NCBI GenBank assembly: GCA_018674495.1
Contig: JABHAA010000041.1
Location: 1-64,000 of the forward strand
Length of the DNA stretch: 64,000 bases
DNA from: Rhodospirillaceae bacterium
GTDB taxonomy: Bacteria; Pseudomonadota; Alphaproteobacteria; Rhodospirillales; UBA2165
Reading direction: 5' to 3'
A program made the translations under genes and the position numbers. Position 1 is the first letter of the stretch, and every line of letters begins with the position of its first letter. The notes under the pieces are model-generated. The model was given only the letters and a program-made list of their open reading frames with translations. It was not told the DNA's origin and did no database searches. Positions 32,991-41,711 of the stretch are shown here, piece after piece.

Positions 32991-33146
32991 TTATTCGTTA
33001 CGGCGAAGCGCGCCGTAAATAAAATATTTGCCGCTGAAGCGGATATGGCTCTGCCATCCGCAGGGGAACCACCAGTCGTCATATTCCGGCGCCCGCGCCC
33101 GGTAATAATCCTTCTGCTCGGCCAAAATGTTCGCGGGATCGGCCAT
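32991..33146 (-). CDS. 51-aa ORF resembling a methyltransferase N-terminus
   Basis: An ATG at 33146, three bases after the stop of the aldolase gene, opens a 51-codon frame ending at 32991. The first half (ILAEQKDYYRARAPEYDDWW) closely resembles the opening helix of class I SAM methyltransferases, where a glycine-rich motif would follow. Here it continues PCGWQSHIRFSGKYFIYG and stops after RRNE. I found no continuation in the other two frames. It may be a truncated methyltransferase or a genuine small protein of the operon. No clear ribosome site is seen, but coupling to the aldolase stop is possible. Confidence 0.45.
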   Translation of the reverse strand: MADPANILAEQKDYYRARAPEYDDWWFPCGWQSHIRFSGKYFIYGALRRNE

Positions 33147-33149
33147 CGC

Positions 33150-33926
33150 CTAGTGCCGGTAGCTTTCGTCGATGCGGTCCAATTCGCGCTGCCAGGCTGG
33201 CCAGTCGGCCTGGCCGCGGCCCAGCCCGTGGGCGATATGCTGGGTAACGGCGGTACGGCATATCTCGGCGGGCGGAATAATCAGCTCGGCGCCCCCGGCC
33301 ATTAACTGCAACTGAATTTGCGACGCCTTCACCAAATGCGTCGTATGTACATAGGCCTCGCGCACGCTTTCTCCCACCGTGACCGAGCCATGGCTGCGCA
33401 TCAGCATCACCGGCTTGTCGCCGAAATTGGTGATGATGGCGTTACGTTCCTCGGCGTTTTCGGTGATGCCCTGATAATCGTGATAGGCGATCTGTTCGAA
33501 CAGGAAGATGCCGTCCTGGGTGAGGGGCAACAGGCCTTCCTTGGTGGTCGAGATGGCGGTCGAGGCTTCTTCGTGAATATGAACGGCGGCGGCCACATCG
33601 GGCCGCGCGCGCATAATCGCCGAATGCAAAACGAAGCCGGGCCGGTTGATGCCGGCGCTTTCGTCCAATTCCTCGTGAATATTGACCTTCACCAGGTTGG
33701 ATGCGGTCACCTCGTCCCACAAAAGCGGGTGCGCTTTCATGAGCATGAAATCAGGCTCGCCCGGAACCCGCGCCGAGCAATGATTATAGATCGAGTCGCA
33801 CCAATTGTTGCCGCGCACCAGCCGATAACAGGTGGCCAGATCGACCCGTGTGGTCCATTCTTCGGGTGATACCTTGCCCTCCAAACTGGCGGGATGGCGG
33901 ACGGCGTTGATTAAATCATCGGGCAT
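33150..33926 (-). CDS. Class II aldolase/adducin family protein
   Basis: The protein has 258 residues. The zinc-binding HIHEE and the later MRSHGSVTVGESVREAYVHTTHLVKAS are typical of class II aldolases and related decarboxylases. IYNHCSARVPGEPDFMLMKAHPLLWDEV corresponds to the substrate phosphate or carboxylate loop. Members cleave or decarboxylate sugar phosphates or hydroxy-acids; many in catabolic clusters act on aromatic acids. It is first in a leftward operon with the 51-residue ORF and BKACE. Confidence 0.88.
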   Translation of the reverse strand: MPDDLINAVRHPASLEGKVSPEEWTTRVDLATCYRLVRGNNWCDSIYNHCSARVPGEPDFMLMKAHPLLWDEVTASNLVKVNIHEELDESAGINRPGFVLHSAIMRARPDVAAAVHIHEEASTAISTTKEGLLPLTQDGIFLFEQIAYHDYQGITENAEERNAIITNFGDKPVMLMRSHGSVTVGESVREAYVHTTHLVKASQIQLQLMAGGAELIIPPAEICRTAVTQHIAHGLGRGQADWPAWQRELDRIDESYRH

Positions 33927-34009
33927 GGTTTCACTCCTTGAGGCGGCCTAACCGGATCCCATTTCATTATCTCCGGCCAAAATTTAAGGACAACCGTATT
34001 TGAGGTATT

Positions 34010-34042
34010 GCCGGCGCGCAGGCTTTGGACCCGCGCGCCGGC
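34010..34042. terminator. GC-rich hairpin after the flavin-barrel gene
   Basis: GCCGGCGCGC (34010-34019) and GCGCGCCGGC (34033-34042) form a perfect 10-bp stem with a 13-base loop, 10 bases after the leftward gene's stop. The minus-strand side lacks a T-run; the plus side has CTTTAT. It probably stabilises or ends the leftward transcript. Confidence 0.45.
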
Positions 34043-34052
34043 TTTATCGGTC

Positions 34053-34517
34053 TTAACCTTGCGCCGCCTTGATCTCGTTCAAGGGTTTGTGCATCAGTTG
34101 TTCGGCCCGGGTCAGGTGGATCACGATGCCGGCGCCTTTTTTCTCAGGATCGCCCTTGCGTTCGGCTTCCACCATATCGTTCCAAATCCGTTCGCGTATT
34201 TCGTCGTCTTCGGCATGCACTTCGGCTGTGCCGTAAAAGCGGGCGATGCCGCCGGCCGGCAGGGTGCCGTCGCCGCCGCGCGCGCCCAAGGCCGGGTTGC
34301 GGTAATAGACGGTGATTTTGGTGCCGTCGGTGACCGCGTCATGGGTGCCGCCGCGGCCCCGGTCCCACATGCCGAGGGTGTCCTGGTCGAGGACGATGAC
34401 CGAGCCGCGCGGGCTCACTTGTGCGTAGCCGTCGTCCATGACGACGGAAACCAGGCAGACGTTTTCGGGAAAAGCATTGTTGATATATTCGTTGAGGATT
34501 TCGGGGATATGAGCCAT
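34053..34517 (-). CDS. Pyridoxamine-5'-phosphate-oxidase-like flavin split-barrel protein
   Basis: A 154-residue single-domain split barrel. LVSVVMDDGYAQVSPRGSVIVLDQDTLGMWDRG and the strand TKITVYYRNPAL fit the general PNPOx-like/F420-FMN binding family, which reduces or binds flavin-linked substrates. The biological substrate is not visible. It is a single leftward gene between the class II aldolase and the DMT exporter, 138 bases from the latter. Confidence 0.8.
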   Translation of the reverse strand: MAHIPEILNEYINNAFPENVCLVSVVMDDGYAQVSPRGSVIVLDQDTLGMWDRGRGGTHDAVTDGTKITVYYRNPALGARGGDGTLPAGGIARFYGTAEVHAEDDEIRERIWNDMVEAERKGDPEKKGAGIVIHLTRAEQLMHKPLNEIKAAQG

Positions 34518-34655
34518 TGATTAAATTCCCTATTGGTGAGTTTCGGTTGCAGCGGTGCCGGTTTGCGGCAGGCTTGCGGCCATTATTAGTCGGTAATCTC
34601 GGCGATTTCCAACATCCATTTGCCGCACCGGCAATCATTTGGTAAACGAAGATTG

Positions 34656-35558
34656 ATGCCACCCAATGGGCCCAACATAGCGTTAAGCCGGAACCTGACC
34701 CTCGGAATCGGGCTGATGGTGCTTTCGGTATTCCTGTTCCCGCTTAAAGATGCCTTCGTCAAATTGCTGGACGGCCAGTATTCCGCCATCCAGATCGTCT
34801 GGACCCAGTTCGCGGTCACTGCCGTGGTGTTTTTCGTGGTTGTTCTGGCGCGCGAAGGCAAGGGCGCGCTTTTGATCCGCAGCCCCGGTTTGCAGATTTT
34901 GCGGTCCTTGTTCGTGACCACCGGCATGGGCACGTTTTATTGGGCGATCTCGCTGATCCCGCTCGCCGAAGCTACCGCGATGCAATTCATCGCGCCCCTG
35001 GTGGTGACCGCCTTGTCGCCGTTTTTGCTGGGCGAGAAGGTCGGCCTTCGACGCTGGCTGTCGGTGATCGCCGGCTTTGCCGGAGTGCTGATTGTGCTCC
35101 AGCCCCAATTCGGTGGTGAGCGGGAGGGCTATTTCGCCGCCCTCATATCGGGGCTGTGCATTGGCTTCTTTTTCATCTTGAACCGCAAGCTGGCCAGCGA
35201 CGCCAGCCCGATCGCCTCGATCGCCTATTCGGCGTTTCTGGGCGCCGTCATGGTCTCGCCGTTGGTGCCGTCGGTCTGGATCACGCCGGCGCCGGAAGAT
35301 TTGTGGCTGATCGCCGGCTTCCTGACCTTCGCGCTGAGCGGTCAGGCGGCCATGTTTTCGGCCTTCTATTTTGGCGAGGCGACGTTGGTATCGCCGTTTC
35401 ACTATCTTCAGATCGTCGGCGCGACCTTGTTCGGCCACCTGTTCTTCAGCCAGTTCCCGGAGCCTGCAAGGCTATCGGGCATCGCCATCATCATCGCCAG
35501 CGGCATTTATATTGCGGTTCGCGAAGCCAGGAAATCACGGGCCGGTCTTGGCAGCTAA
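34656..35558 (+). CDS. EamA/DMT family transporter
   Basis: A 300-residue inner-membrane protein with ten predicted helices in two five-helix EamA repeats (about 12-145 and 155-290), the standard drug/metabolite transporter layout. The ATG at 34656 is taken; an in-frame TTG 12 codons upstream adds a basic, poorly conserved stretch. Typical residues are YWAISLIPLAEATAMQFIAPL and YFGEATLVSPFHYLQIV. It may export a pathway intermediate. Its 3' end overlaps that of the MetE-like gene by 24 bases on the opposite strand. Confidence 0.85.
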   Translation: MPPNGPNIALSRNLTLGIGLMVLSVFLFPLKDAFVKLLDGQYSAIQIVWTQFAVTAVVFFVVVLAREGKGALLIRSPGLQILRSLFVTTGMGTFYWAISLIPLAEATAMQFIAPLVVTALSPFLLGEKVGLRRWLSVIAGFAGVLIVLQPQFGGEREGYFAALISGLCIGFFFILNRKLASDASPIASIAYSAFLGAVMVSPLVPSVWITPAPEDLWLIAGFLTFALSGQAAMFSAFYFGEATLVSPFHYLQIVGATLFGHLFFSQFPEPARLSGIAIIIASGIYIAVREARKSRAGLGS

Positions 35559-36722
35559 CGAATACTGCTGATCCTCGGCCAGGCATCTTGCTTCGGGCAA
35601 GCCCAGCTCTTTTCTCACCATGTTCGTGCCCTGCACCATGGAGACCATTTTGTAGGTCGCGTGGCGGCGGCTCATGCCTTCGCGGCCCATGCCGCAATCG
35701 GACGAGATGATCAGACGTTCGGCTGGAATATGCTTTAGAGCTTCGCGGATAAGATCGGCAACCTGGTCCGGGCGCTCCACCTGCAAGGTATGATGATCGA
35801 CGACGCCGATAGCGATTTTCTTGTCTTCGATCACTTCGCCGATGGCTTTCAGATCGCCGGTGCCGGACGAGCAGGTCTCGAATGTGAGCACGTCGGCATC
35901 GACACCGTTCAAGGCTTCCAGGGTCGGCTGGTAGCTCTGCACCTCGTTGAAGATGCGCTGCTGCGACGGATTGCCCCAACAGGTGTGGCACCAGACTTCC
36001 GTCTTATCGCGCAAACCGGCGACGGTTTTGTTGAAGACATCAACCAGCTCATTCACGCCCAGCTTGCCGAACAGATCGCCGCGCACCGGGGTCATGTGAA
36101 TTTGCGGCTCTTCCATCTGGATCACCGGGCAGCCGGCATCGGCGAGATCATTCAATTCGGCGTTGAGGGCCGCCGACAGGGCCATGGTGCGTTCCACCGG
36201 ATCATTGTAGTAGTCGTCTTCCACCGAGGCGGCCAGCAATTCTGGTGTGATTGTGCCGAACTTGATGGGCTTTTCGGTCATCCGCTGGGCGGCGCGCCAA
36301 AGGGCGGAAAACTGCAGATCGCCGGGGCCTACCGGTCCAACAATTTTGGGCATCACCTTTACTTCGAGGAAATCATGCAGGATATGGCCGCGCGGGAAGG
36401 CGGCGGCGCCGACTTTATATTCGCTCGGCTGCGGCGAGGTGGTGGAGAAGCCGGCCATGCGGAACGGCGCGTAGCTTTGCCACGATGACCCGGCAACCTG
36501 ATCGTCGTAATGGGCATCGCCGTCAGTGCAGATATCGATACCGGCCAGCTCCTGTGCCTTCAAATACACCATCACCGCGTCTTCATATTGTTCGCGGTAG
36601 CGGCTGTCGACCATGGCTTCCAGGAACGAGCGCCGACCCAGATTGCCGGTAAACCAGGCTGGCCTGGGCAGCGAGCCGATGATGGATGTGGGAAGGACGG
36701 TGCCTTCGGACCCTTTGTACAT
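35535..36722 (-). CDS. MetE-like (cobalamin-independent methionine synthase C-terminal) protein
   Basis: The protein has 395 residues. The start at 36722 is set by a perfect AAAGGAGG; the upstream in-frame ATG lacks a site. It resembles only the C-terminal catalytic half of MetE. The zinc ligands appear in WCHTCWGN (His, Cys) and SSDCGMGRE (Cys), and VDRQEEPQ-like IQMEEPQIHM is present. Stand-alone proteins of this type use varied methyl donors or act in xenobiotic demethylation. It diverges from the YCII-like gene across 109 bases. Confidence 0.85.
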   Translation of the reverse strand: MYKGSEGTVLPTSIIGSLPRPAWFTGNLGRRSFLEAMVDSRYREQYEDAVMVYLKAQELAGIDICTDGDAHYDDQVAGSSWQSYAPFRMAGFSTTSPQPSEYKVGAAAFPRGHILHDFLEVKVMPKIVGPVGPGDLQFSALWRAAQRMTEKPIKFGTITPELLAASVEDDYYNDPVERTMALSAALNAELNDLADAGCPVIQMEEPQIHMTPVRGDLFGKLGVNELVDVFNKTVAGLRDKTEVWCHTCWGNPSQQRIFNEVQSYQPTLEALNGVDADVLTFETCSSGTGDLKAIGEVIEDKKIAIGVVDHHTLQVERPDQVADLIREALKHIPAERLIISSDCGMGREGMSRRHATYKMVSMVQGTNMVRKELGLPEARCLAEDQQYSLAAKTGP

Positions 36723-36805
36723 ATGCGCTTCCTCCTTTGGATTTCGCCTGTTGTACAAGGCCGTTCGGCCTTTTGCCATCCCCCGTGAAACCACGTAGGT
36801 TCCCT

Positions 36806-36817
36806 ATCAATATTGAT
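36806..36817. promoter_or_regulatory. 12-bp palindrome ATCAATATTGAT before the YCII-like gene
   Basis: A perfect palindrome ends just upstream of the ribosome site GCGGAGG. Two further small dyads lie in the same divergent region: TTGTACAA (36751-36758) and AAGGCC-GTTC-GGCCTT (36757-36772). They are candidate operators for the MetE-like and YCII-like genes. Confidence 0.4.
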
Positions 36818-36831
36818 GCGGAGGTGGGTTT

Positions 36832-37440
36832 ATGTATTTTCATATCCAGTTGATCGACAATCCAGAAACGCCGGAGAAGCGGGCGGTCAGCAGGCCCGAC
36901 CATTGGCAGTATTTCGATGATCACGTGGACAGCTTCATCGCCCGGGGCGCTACCTATTCAGACGATATGGAAACCTTCATCTCTAGCGTGTTGTTCGTGG
37001 AATTCGATGACTGGGACGCGGTGCGCGCCTTTATCGACAATGAGCCGCACAACAAAAACGGCGTCTACAAAGACGTAATCATCCGCCGCTGGAACAAGGG
37101 GATCGAGCGCACCCAACGGGAGTTTCCAAGGAAAGATGATCAGGTGGCCTGGTATTTCCGGGGCTTTGCGAAACCCGATATGCACGGCGAGCGCATGCGT
37201 CTTTTAGACGATCACATCGCCTATTTCGCGCCCTATGATGTGGCCGATTTCATCACCAGAGGCGGCGTCTTCAACGACGCCGGTGATGAATGGCAAGGCA
37301 GCGCCAACCTTTTGTGCCTGCCCAGCCGGGACGCGCTTCAGGAATTCTTGGAAGCCGAGCCGTTTTACGTTAACGGCCTCTATGAGCGGGTCTTAATTGA
37401 ACGCTACAAATTCGGCGGCCGGCCGGGCCAGGTGGTCTAG
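36832..37440 (+). CDS. Tandem YCII-like domain protein
   Basis: The 202-residue protein consists of two similar ferredoxin-like halves. The first runs MYFHIQLIDNPETPEKR…GATYSDDMETFISSVLFVEFDD and ends NKNGVYKDVIIRRW; the second runs VAWYFRGFAKPDM…GGVFNDAGDEWQGSANLLCLPS and ends YVNGLYERVLIERY. This is the pattern of YCII/muconolactone-isomerase-like folds, duplicated. The conserved His-x-Asp pairs (RPDHWQYFDDH, LLDDHIAYF) suggest an active site. The ATG follows GGAGGTGGG. No function is assigned. Confidence 0.75.
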   Translation: MYFHIQLIDNPETPEKRAVSRPDHWQYFDDHVDSFIARGATYSDDMETFISSVLFVEFDDWDAVRAFIDNEPHNKNGVYKDVIIRRWNKGIERTQREFPRKDDQVAWYFRGFAKPDMHGERMRLLDDHIAYFAPYDVADFITRGGVFNDAGDEWQGSANLLCLPSRDALQEFLEAEPFYVNGLYERVLIERYKFGGRPGQVV

Positions 37441-37447
37441 CTTAGGA

Positions 37448-37843
37448 TCACGTCACGATTTGATAAAATATGCAGACAAGTGACAGCCATCCAACCACGA
37501 AGGCGAAGGAGCGGAGGAAGGGTATTCCCGCGTAATGAAGGACCAGATGGGCGATGCGGGCCCAGAAAAATGTAATGGCCGCCGCCGCCGTTGCGCCGTT
37601 GGTGGCTTCGGCCAAATGCGCGGTGATCACCAAGGCTGCGAACAGGACCAGGTTTTCAACCGCGTTATGGTGATGTGCCTTGGCCCGCTCGGCCCAGGCG
37701 GGTAGTGGTTCCAGCGGTCCCTTATAACCGTAGCCGAGCGCGCCAACTGTTCCAGAAACCTTCGATTGCGCGATAATATAGGGTAGCCACAGTAGGCCGG
37801 TGAGCCCTACGGTCCAGGTAAGCATGGTTAATTCGGTCGTCAT
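37448..37843 (-). CDS. MAPEG family membrane protein
   Basis: A 131-residue protein with four predicted helices. The ATG at 37843 is preferred because GGAGG lies about six bases before it. It has the MAPEG signature region RAKAHHHNAVENLVLFAALV, the glutathione/eicosanoid-enzyme fold found in bacteria as well as in microsomal glutathione transferases. It lies at the convergent end of the YCII-like gene with seven bases between stops. A role in detoxification is likely. Confidence 0.88.
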   Translation of the reverse strand: MTTELTMLTWTVGLTGLLWLPYIIAQSKVSGTVGALGYGYKGPLEPLPAWAERAKAHHHNAVENLVLFAALVITAHLAEATNGATAAAAITFFWARIAHLVLHYAGIPFLRSFAFVVGWLSLVCIFYQIVT

Positions 37844-37947
37844 CGATGCCTCCTCAAATTTCATTCCCATTGGACAGCATACGTCAGGCTCAGGACTGTG
37901 CGAAGCAGAATATAGTATTCGGGTCGTATTCGGCGTAAGATAGCGCC

Positions 37948-38157
37948 ATGTCTGATACGGAAAAAAATACGCCGGGCGATCCCATGGACCGGGTGAGCTT
38001 CGGTGCGGAAAATGCTCATGTGGCTTTTCAGCGCCAGATGGATAAGCTGTTATCGGATGCCAATTTATCGGAAGAAGATCGCCAGCGCATCCTTACCAAC
38101 ACCGTCTGCCCCTGCTGCGGCGGCGGCGCGTCGCTGACCGTGAAGCTGGGCGATTAG
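37948..38157 (+). CDS. Small CPCC-motif protein (69 aa)
   Basis: A short acidic protein. Its N-terminal part is polar and helical (AFQRQMDKLLSDANLSEEDR), and it ends in TVCPCCGGGASLTVKLGD. The CPCC is a Cys-x-Cys-Cys cluster that could bind zinc or act as a thiol site, though a single half-site usually needs dimerisation. The ATG is at 37948 but the ribosome site is weak (TAAGATAG). It diverges from the MAPEG gene and converges with the LLM gene, three bases before its stop. The function is unknown. Confidence 0.6.
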   Translation: MSDTEKNTPGDPMDRVSFGAENAHVAFQRQMDKLLSDANLSEEDRQRILTNTVCPCCGGGASLTVKLGD

Positions 38158-38160
38158 TCC

Positions 38161-39306
38161 TTAGCGCAAGCCTGATTGCTGCACCAGGGGATAGGTGACC
38201 TCTTTGAACTGGGTCATGTCTTCGATATAGCGGGGCCAGGAGAGGAGCGTGCCGTCGAAACCGGCATCGGCGATTTCCTGCAAGCCATCGACCACCTGCT
38301 CCTTGGTGCCGATAATCGGATAGCCGCCCCAGCCGGCGATGAAATGATTTTTCAATTGGGAAAGCTGCCGGGCCGGTGTTTCGCGGCCTTCGATCCCTAA
38401 GGTTTGGGTGAGGTTGTTGACCGCAGTCTGGTCGCCGTTTTCGATGACGCAGTGATCCCAAAGCGCCTGGGCATCTTTTTCGGTCTCGCCCTGATAGATA
38501 TAGGCGTTGGTCCAAATCTTTATGTCGCGGCCATATTCGTCGAAGGCCATCTTTCGGTAATCGGCGACCATGGCTTTCAGTTCGTCGCCCCGCATGCCGT
38601 AATGGCCGGTGAAGGCGACGTCCGCATGTTCGGCAGCGAAGCGCTTGCCCCGGTCGGAGGCGCCGGCGCTCATCACCACCGGGTGCGGGCGCTGGATCGG
38701 ATGCGGGCGGCATATAAGGTTCTTGAGCTGAAAAAATTCACCGTCGAAATCAAACTCCTCTTCCTCGGTCCAGAGGCGCTTGATCACGGTCAGCCATTCG
38801 CCGGCATAATCATAGCGGCGGTCATGCTCCAGCAAGGGCGCGCCGAACATCTCGAACTCAGGGCCAAACCATCCGCACACCACATTGAGGGTAAAGCGCC
38901 CACCCGAGATGTGATCGATGGTCATGCCCTGCTTGGCGGCCATCACTGGATGCACGGTGGAAATGTGCGAGGTGGAAAAGACGCCGGAATTGCGCGTCAT
39001 GCCGCTGATGCCCGCCGCCCAGGTGTAGCTTTCAAAGCCATTGCCGTTGAAATTGGTCTCGCCGCCAAAGCCTTTCCAGCGGCCCACCGGGACCAATGCT
39101 TCGAACCCCATATCATCGGCGAGGCGAGCCAGTGCCGCCGTATTCGGCCAGTTGAGATCGAACACCCCGTCGGCGGTGGAAATGGTGCAGCCGCCGGAAA
39201 GATTGGTGCAGAAGGTGCCCAGTTTCAATTTGTGGTCGTTGAACAAAGGATTGGTGAGGCGCCTGTCCTCGGCGCCTTTATAGATTTCGGTTACATCCAC
39301 ATTCAT
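38161..39306 (-). CDS. LLM class monooxygenase, RutA-like
   Basis: The protein has 381 residues. The start at 39306 is chosen because GGGGGGCTGG precedes it. It contains NLSGGCTISTADGVFDLNWPNTAALARLADDMGFEALVPVGRW, and the FMN/sulfate region SAGASDRGKRFAAEHADVAFTG, both very close to pyrimidine monooxygenase RutA and to the dimethylsulfone monooxygenase group. RutA opens the uracil ring using FMNH2 and O2. No other rut genes are adjacent, but a hydantoinase pair is nearby, so an N-heterocycle substrate is plausible. Confidence 0.85.
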   Translation of the reverse strand: MNVDVTEIYKGAEDRRLTNPLFNDHKLKLGTFCTNLSGGCTISTADGVFDLNWPNTAALARLADDMGFEALVPVGRWKGFGGETNFNGNGFESYTWAAGISGMTRNSGVFSTSHISTVHPVMAAKQGMTIDHISGGRFTLNVVCGWFGPEFEMFGAPLLEHDRRYDYAGEWLTVIKRLWTEEEEFDFDGEFFQLKNLICRPHPIQRPHPVVMSAGASDRGKRFAAEHADVAFTGHYGMRGDELKAMVADYRKMAFDEYGRDIKIWTNAYIYQGETEKDAQALWDHCVIENGDQTAVNNLTQTLGIEGRETPARQLSQLKNHFIAGWGGYPIIGTKEQVVDGLQEIADAGFDGTLLSWPRYIEDMTQFKEVTYPLVQQSGLR

Positions 39307-39390
39307 GAACCAGCCCCCCGGATTCCCATTCAATGGCGGGCGCTATTGTGGCGCATTCCGCTATGGATGGCCAAATAATATCACCGGTTG

Positions 39391-41652
39391 CTATTTTCCT
39401 TCCAAAGTCCAGATGCCATCCCAATCGGCGGCGGGCGGCGAGGCCATAAAGGTTTGGCAGCGCTCGGCATAGACTTTGGATGGGCCGTCACCGGGATTGT
39501 GTTCCAGGGCTTTAGTGAATTGCGCCAGAGCGCCGTGCCAGTCGCCGTCCCGGTAGCGGGCCAGCCCGCTGTCGTAGGCTTCCAAGGTTTCCGACATGGC
39601 CGGGAAGGTGAATTCGTCGTGATAGGCCATGGCTTCAAATACGGCGACGGCTTCGCCCCTGCCGACCACTCGGATAAGATCGATCTCGCGCAGCAGCGTA
39701 TCCAATTTTAAATCGGCAACTGTGTATTCGCTGACCAGAATGTGGGTGCCGTAAAACTTGTTGGCGCATTCCAGCCCGGCGGCCAGATTGACCCGGTCGC
39801 CGATCACGGTGTAGTCCATGCGCTTGGCCGAACCGATGGAGCCGGCGATGACCGTGCCGGTACCGATGCCGATGCCGATATCAATGGGGTCCATCCGCTC
39901 CAACGCTCGTGCATCGTTGATCTGGGTCACCGTGGTCAGCATCTCGTTGGCCACCCGGAGCGCGTTGTCGGCATCGTTGGGGCCGCTAATGGGTGCGCCG
40001 AACAAGGCCATGATCGCATCGCCGATATATTTATCCAGAATGCCGTTATGGCGGAATATGACGTCGACCATCTCGGAGAAATAATGGTTCAGCATATCGA
40101 CCGTGCCGATGGGGCCGAGGCTTTCCGACAGGCGCGTGAAATTCCTGAGATCAGAAAACAGGATCGACACTTTTTGCGATTTGCCGCCCAGACTGCTTTC
40201 GCCTTCGGCCAATAGTTGATCGGCCACCTCTTTACTCATGTAGCGGGCCATGGTGGTTTTGGCCCGTTTTTCGTCGTTGATGTCTTCGATGATGATCATC
40301 GAGCCGATATTTTGGCCATCCACATTGACCAAAGGAACAACGGTCAAATTCATGGATATTTTGGCACCATCGCTAAGCATCAATTCTTCGTTGATCACGG
40401 TCTCGGTGTCGCCGGTGGCCTCGACCTCGGCGATTGAGGTGGTGATCCAGGCGTTGGCGCCATCGAATAATTCGTCGGCGGCGAGGCCGAGAAGGGTCTC
40501 GTCCACCGGCACGCCCAATATGGTATTGGCCGCATCATTGGCGGTAGCCACGCGCCGCTCGCCGTCAAAGGTGATCAAGCCGTTGGTGGTGCTTTGCAAG
40601 ATGCTGTCGTTGTAGTTTTTGACATTCATCACCTCGTCAAACATTTGCGCGTTGTCGAGCGTGACCGCGATTTGCGAGGTGAAGGCGCGGAGGCGGGCTT
40701 CGTCCCTAGCCTTGAATTCGCCGCCCTTTTTGTTGAGCACTTGCGTCACGCCAATATGCTCGCCCGCCCTGTTGGTGATCGGCATGCAAAGCAGGCTGGT
40801 GGTTTTGAACCCGGTATGGTCGTCAAAATCCTGGTTGAAGGCAGGGTGGTTGTAGGGATCGGAAATATTCAGCGTCTCGCCGTTGGTAAAAGCCATGCCG
40901 GCCAGCCCGGCGGTGGAGGGCAGGCGTATCTGCTGCACGTCCAGCCCTTCGGCGACTAGCGACCAAAGCTCGCCGGTTTTGCGGTCGTGCACGAACAAAG
41001 TGCTGCGCTCCGCATCCAGAAGCTGGGTGGTCGCCGACAAGATGCGCCCGAACAACACGTTGATTTGTAATTCGCCGGAGAGGTCCTGGGCGGCCTCCGA
41101 GATGCGGGCCGCATCTTTCAAGCCCAAGGTCATCATATTGAAGCCGCTATAGAGGCGCGCAAAGATATCGTCGCCGGGCACGTCCAGCTCCACATCAAGT
41201 TGGCCGCGCCCGATCTCGGCCATGGCCTCGACGACGTGATCCACATGCTCGCGCTGCCGGTCGCGCCAGTGTTTATTTTCCAGACAGGTATTGATGCGCG
41301 CCTGCAGCAACGCCGGCTCGGTGGCTTTCAGCAGGTAATCGTCGGCGCCGGCCTGGATGCAGCGGATGACGCTGTCCGTTTCTTCGGCGCCAGTAATCAT
41401 GATGACCGGAATATCGCGTAAATCGGTGTCGGCCTTCATGCGTTCCAGCACCTCGAAGCCATCCATATTGGGCATCACCTGATCCAGCAATACCAGATCG
41501 AACGTCTCGGCTGCCAGGGCTTCCAAGGCTTCGGCGCCATCTTCCGCTTTGGTGACGGCGTGGCCCTGATTGGCGACGCGCCCGGCAAGGGTATCGCGGG
41601 CGATGGAAACATCATCGACCACCAATATTTTTGAGGGTTTCGGGCTCGCCAT
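39391..41652 (-). CDS. Response-regulator adenylate/guanylate cyclase (REC-GAF-PAS-CHD)
   Basis: The protein has 753 residues from ATG 41652. In order it carries a receiver domain (1-125; Asp13/14, phospho-acceptor Asp57, Thr87, Lys109); a HAMP-like helix (about 135-185); a GAF domain (about 195-345); a PAS domain (about 350-465) and a class III cyclase (about 490-675). The cyclase metal Asp residues are in ILFSDLRNFT and YIGDAIMALFG, with DYTVIGDRVNLAAGLE following. A short TPR-like end (LARYRDGDWHGALAQFTKALE) closes it. It should make cAMP or cGMP in response to a phosphorelay and a small ligand. No histidine kinase is next to it. Confidence 0.9.
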   Translation of the reverse strand: MASPKPSKILVVDDVSIARDTLAGRVANQGHAVTKAEDGAEALEALAAETFDLVLLDQVMPNMDGFEVLERMKADTDLRDIPVIMITGAEETDSVIRCIQAGADDYLLKATEPALLQARINTCLENKHWRDRQREHVDHVVEAMAEIGRGQLDVELDVPGDDIFARLYSGFNMMTLGLKDAARISEAAQDLSGELQINVLFGRILSATTQLLDAERSTLFVHDRKTGELWSLVAEGLDVQQIRLPSTAGLAGMAFTNGETLNISDPYNHPAFNQDFDDHTGFKTTSLLCMPITNRAGEHIGVTQVLNKKGGEFKARDEARLRAFTSQIAVTLDNAQMFDEVMNVKNYNDSILQSTTNGLITFDGERRVATANDAANTILGVPVDETLLGLAADELFDGANAWITTSIAEVEATGDTETVINEELMLSDGAKISMNLTVVPLVNVDGQNIGSMIIIEDINDEKRAKTTMARYMSKEVADQLLAEGESSLGGKSQKVSILFSDLRNFTRLSESLGPIGTVDMLNHYFSEMVDVIFRHNGILDKYIGDAIMALFGAPISGPNDADNALRVANEMLTTVTQINDARALERMDPIDIGIGIGTGTVIAGSIGSAKRMDYTVIGDRVNLAAGLECANKFYGTHILVSEYTVADLKLDTLLREIDLIRVVGRGEAVAVFEAMAYHDEFTFPAMSETLEAYDSGLARYRDGDWHGALAQFTKALEHNPGDGPSKVYAERCQTFMASPPAADWDGIWTLEGK

Positions 41653-41711
41653 GGTTTCAATCAATCCTGACCCGCGTTTGCGGTTCAAGCTGCCATATCA
41701 TGGAACTTCTG

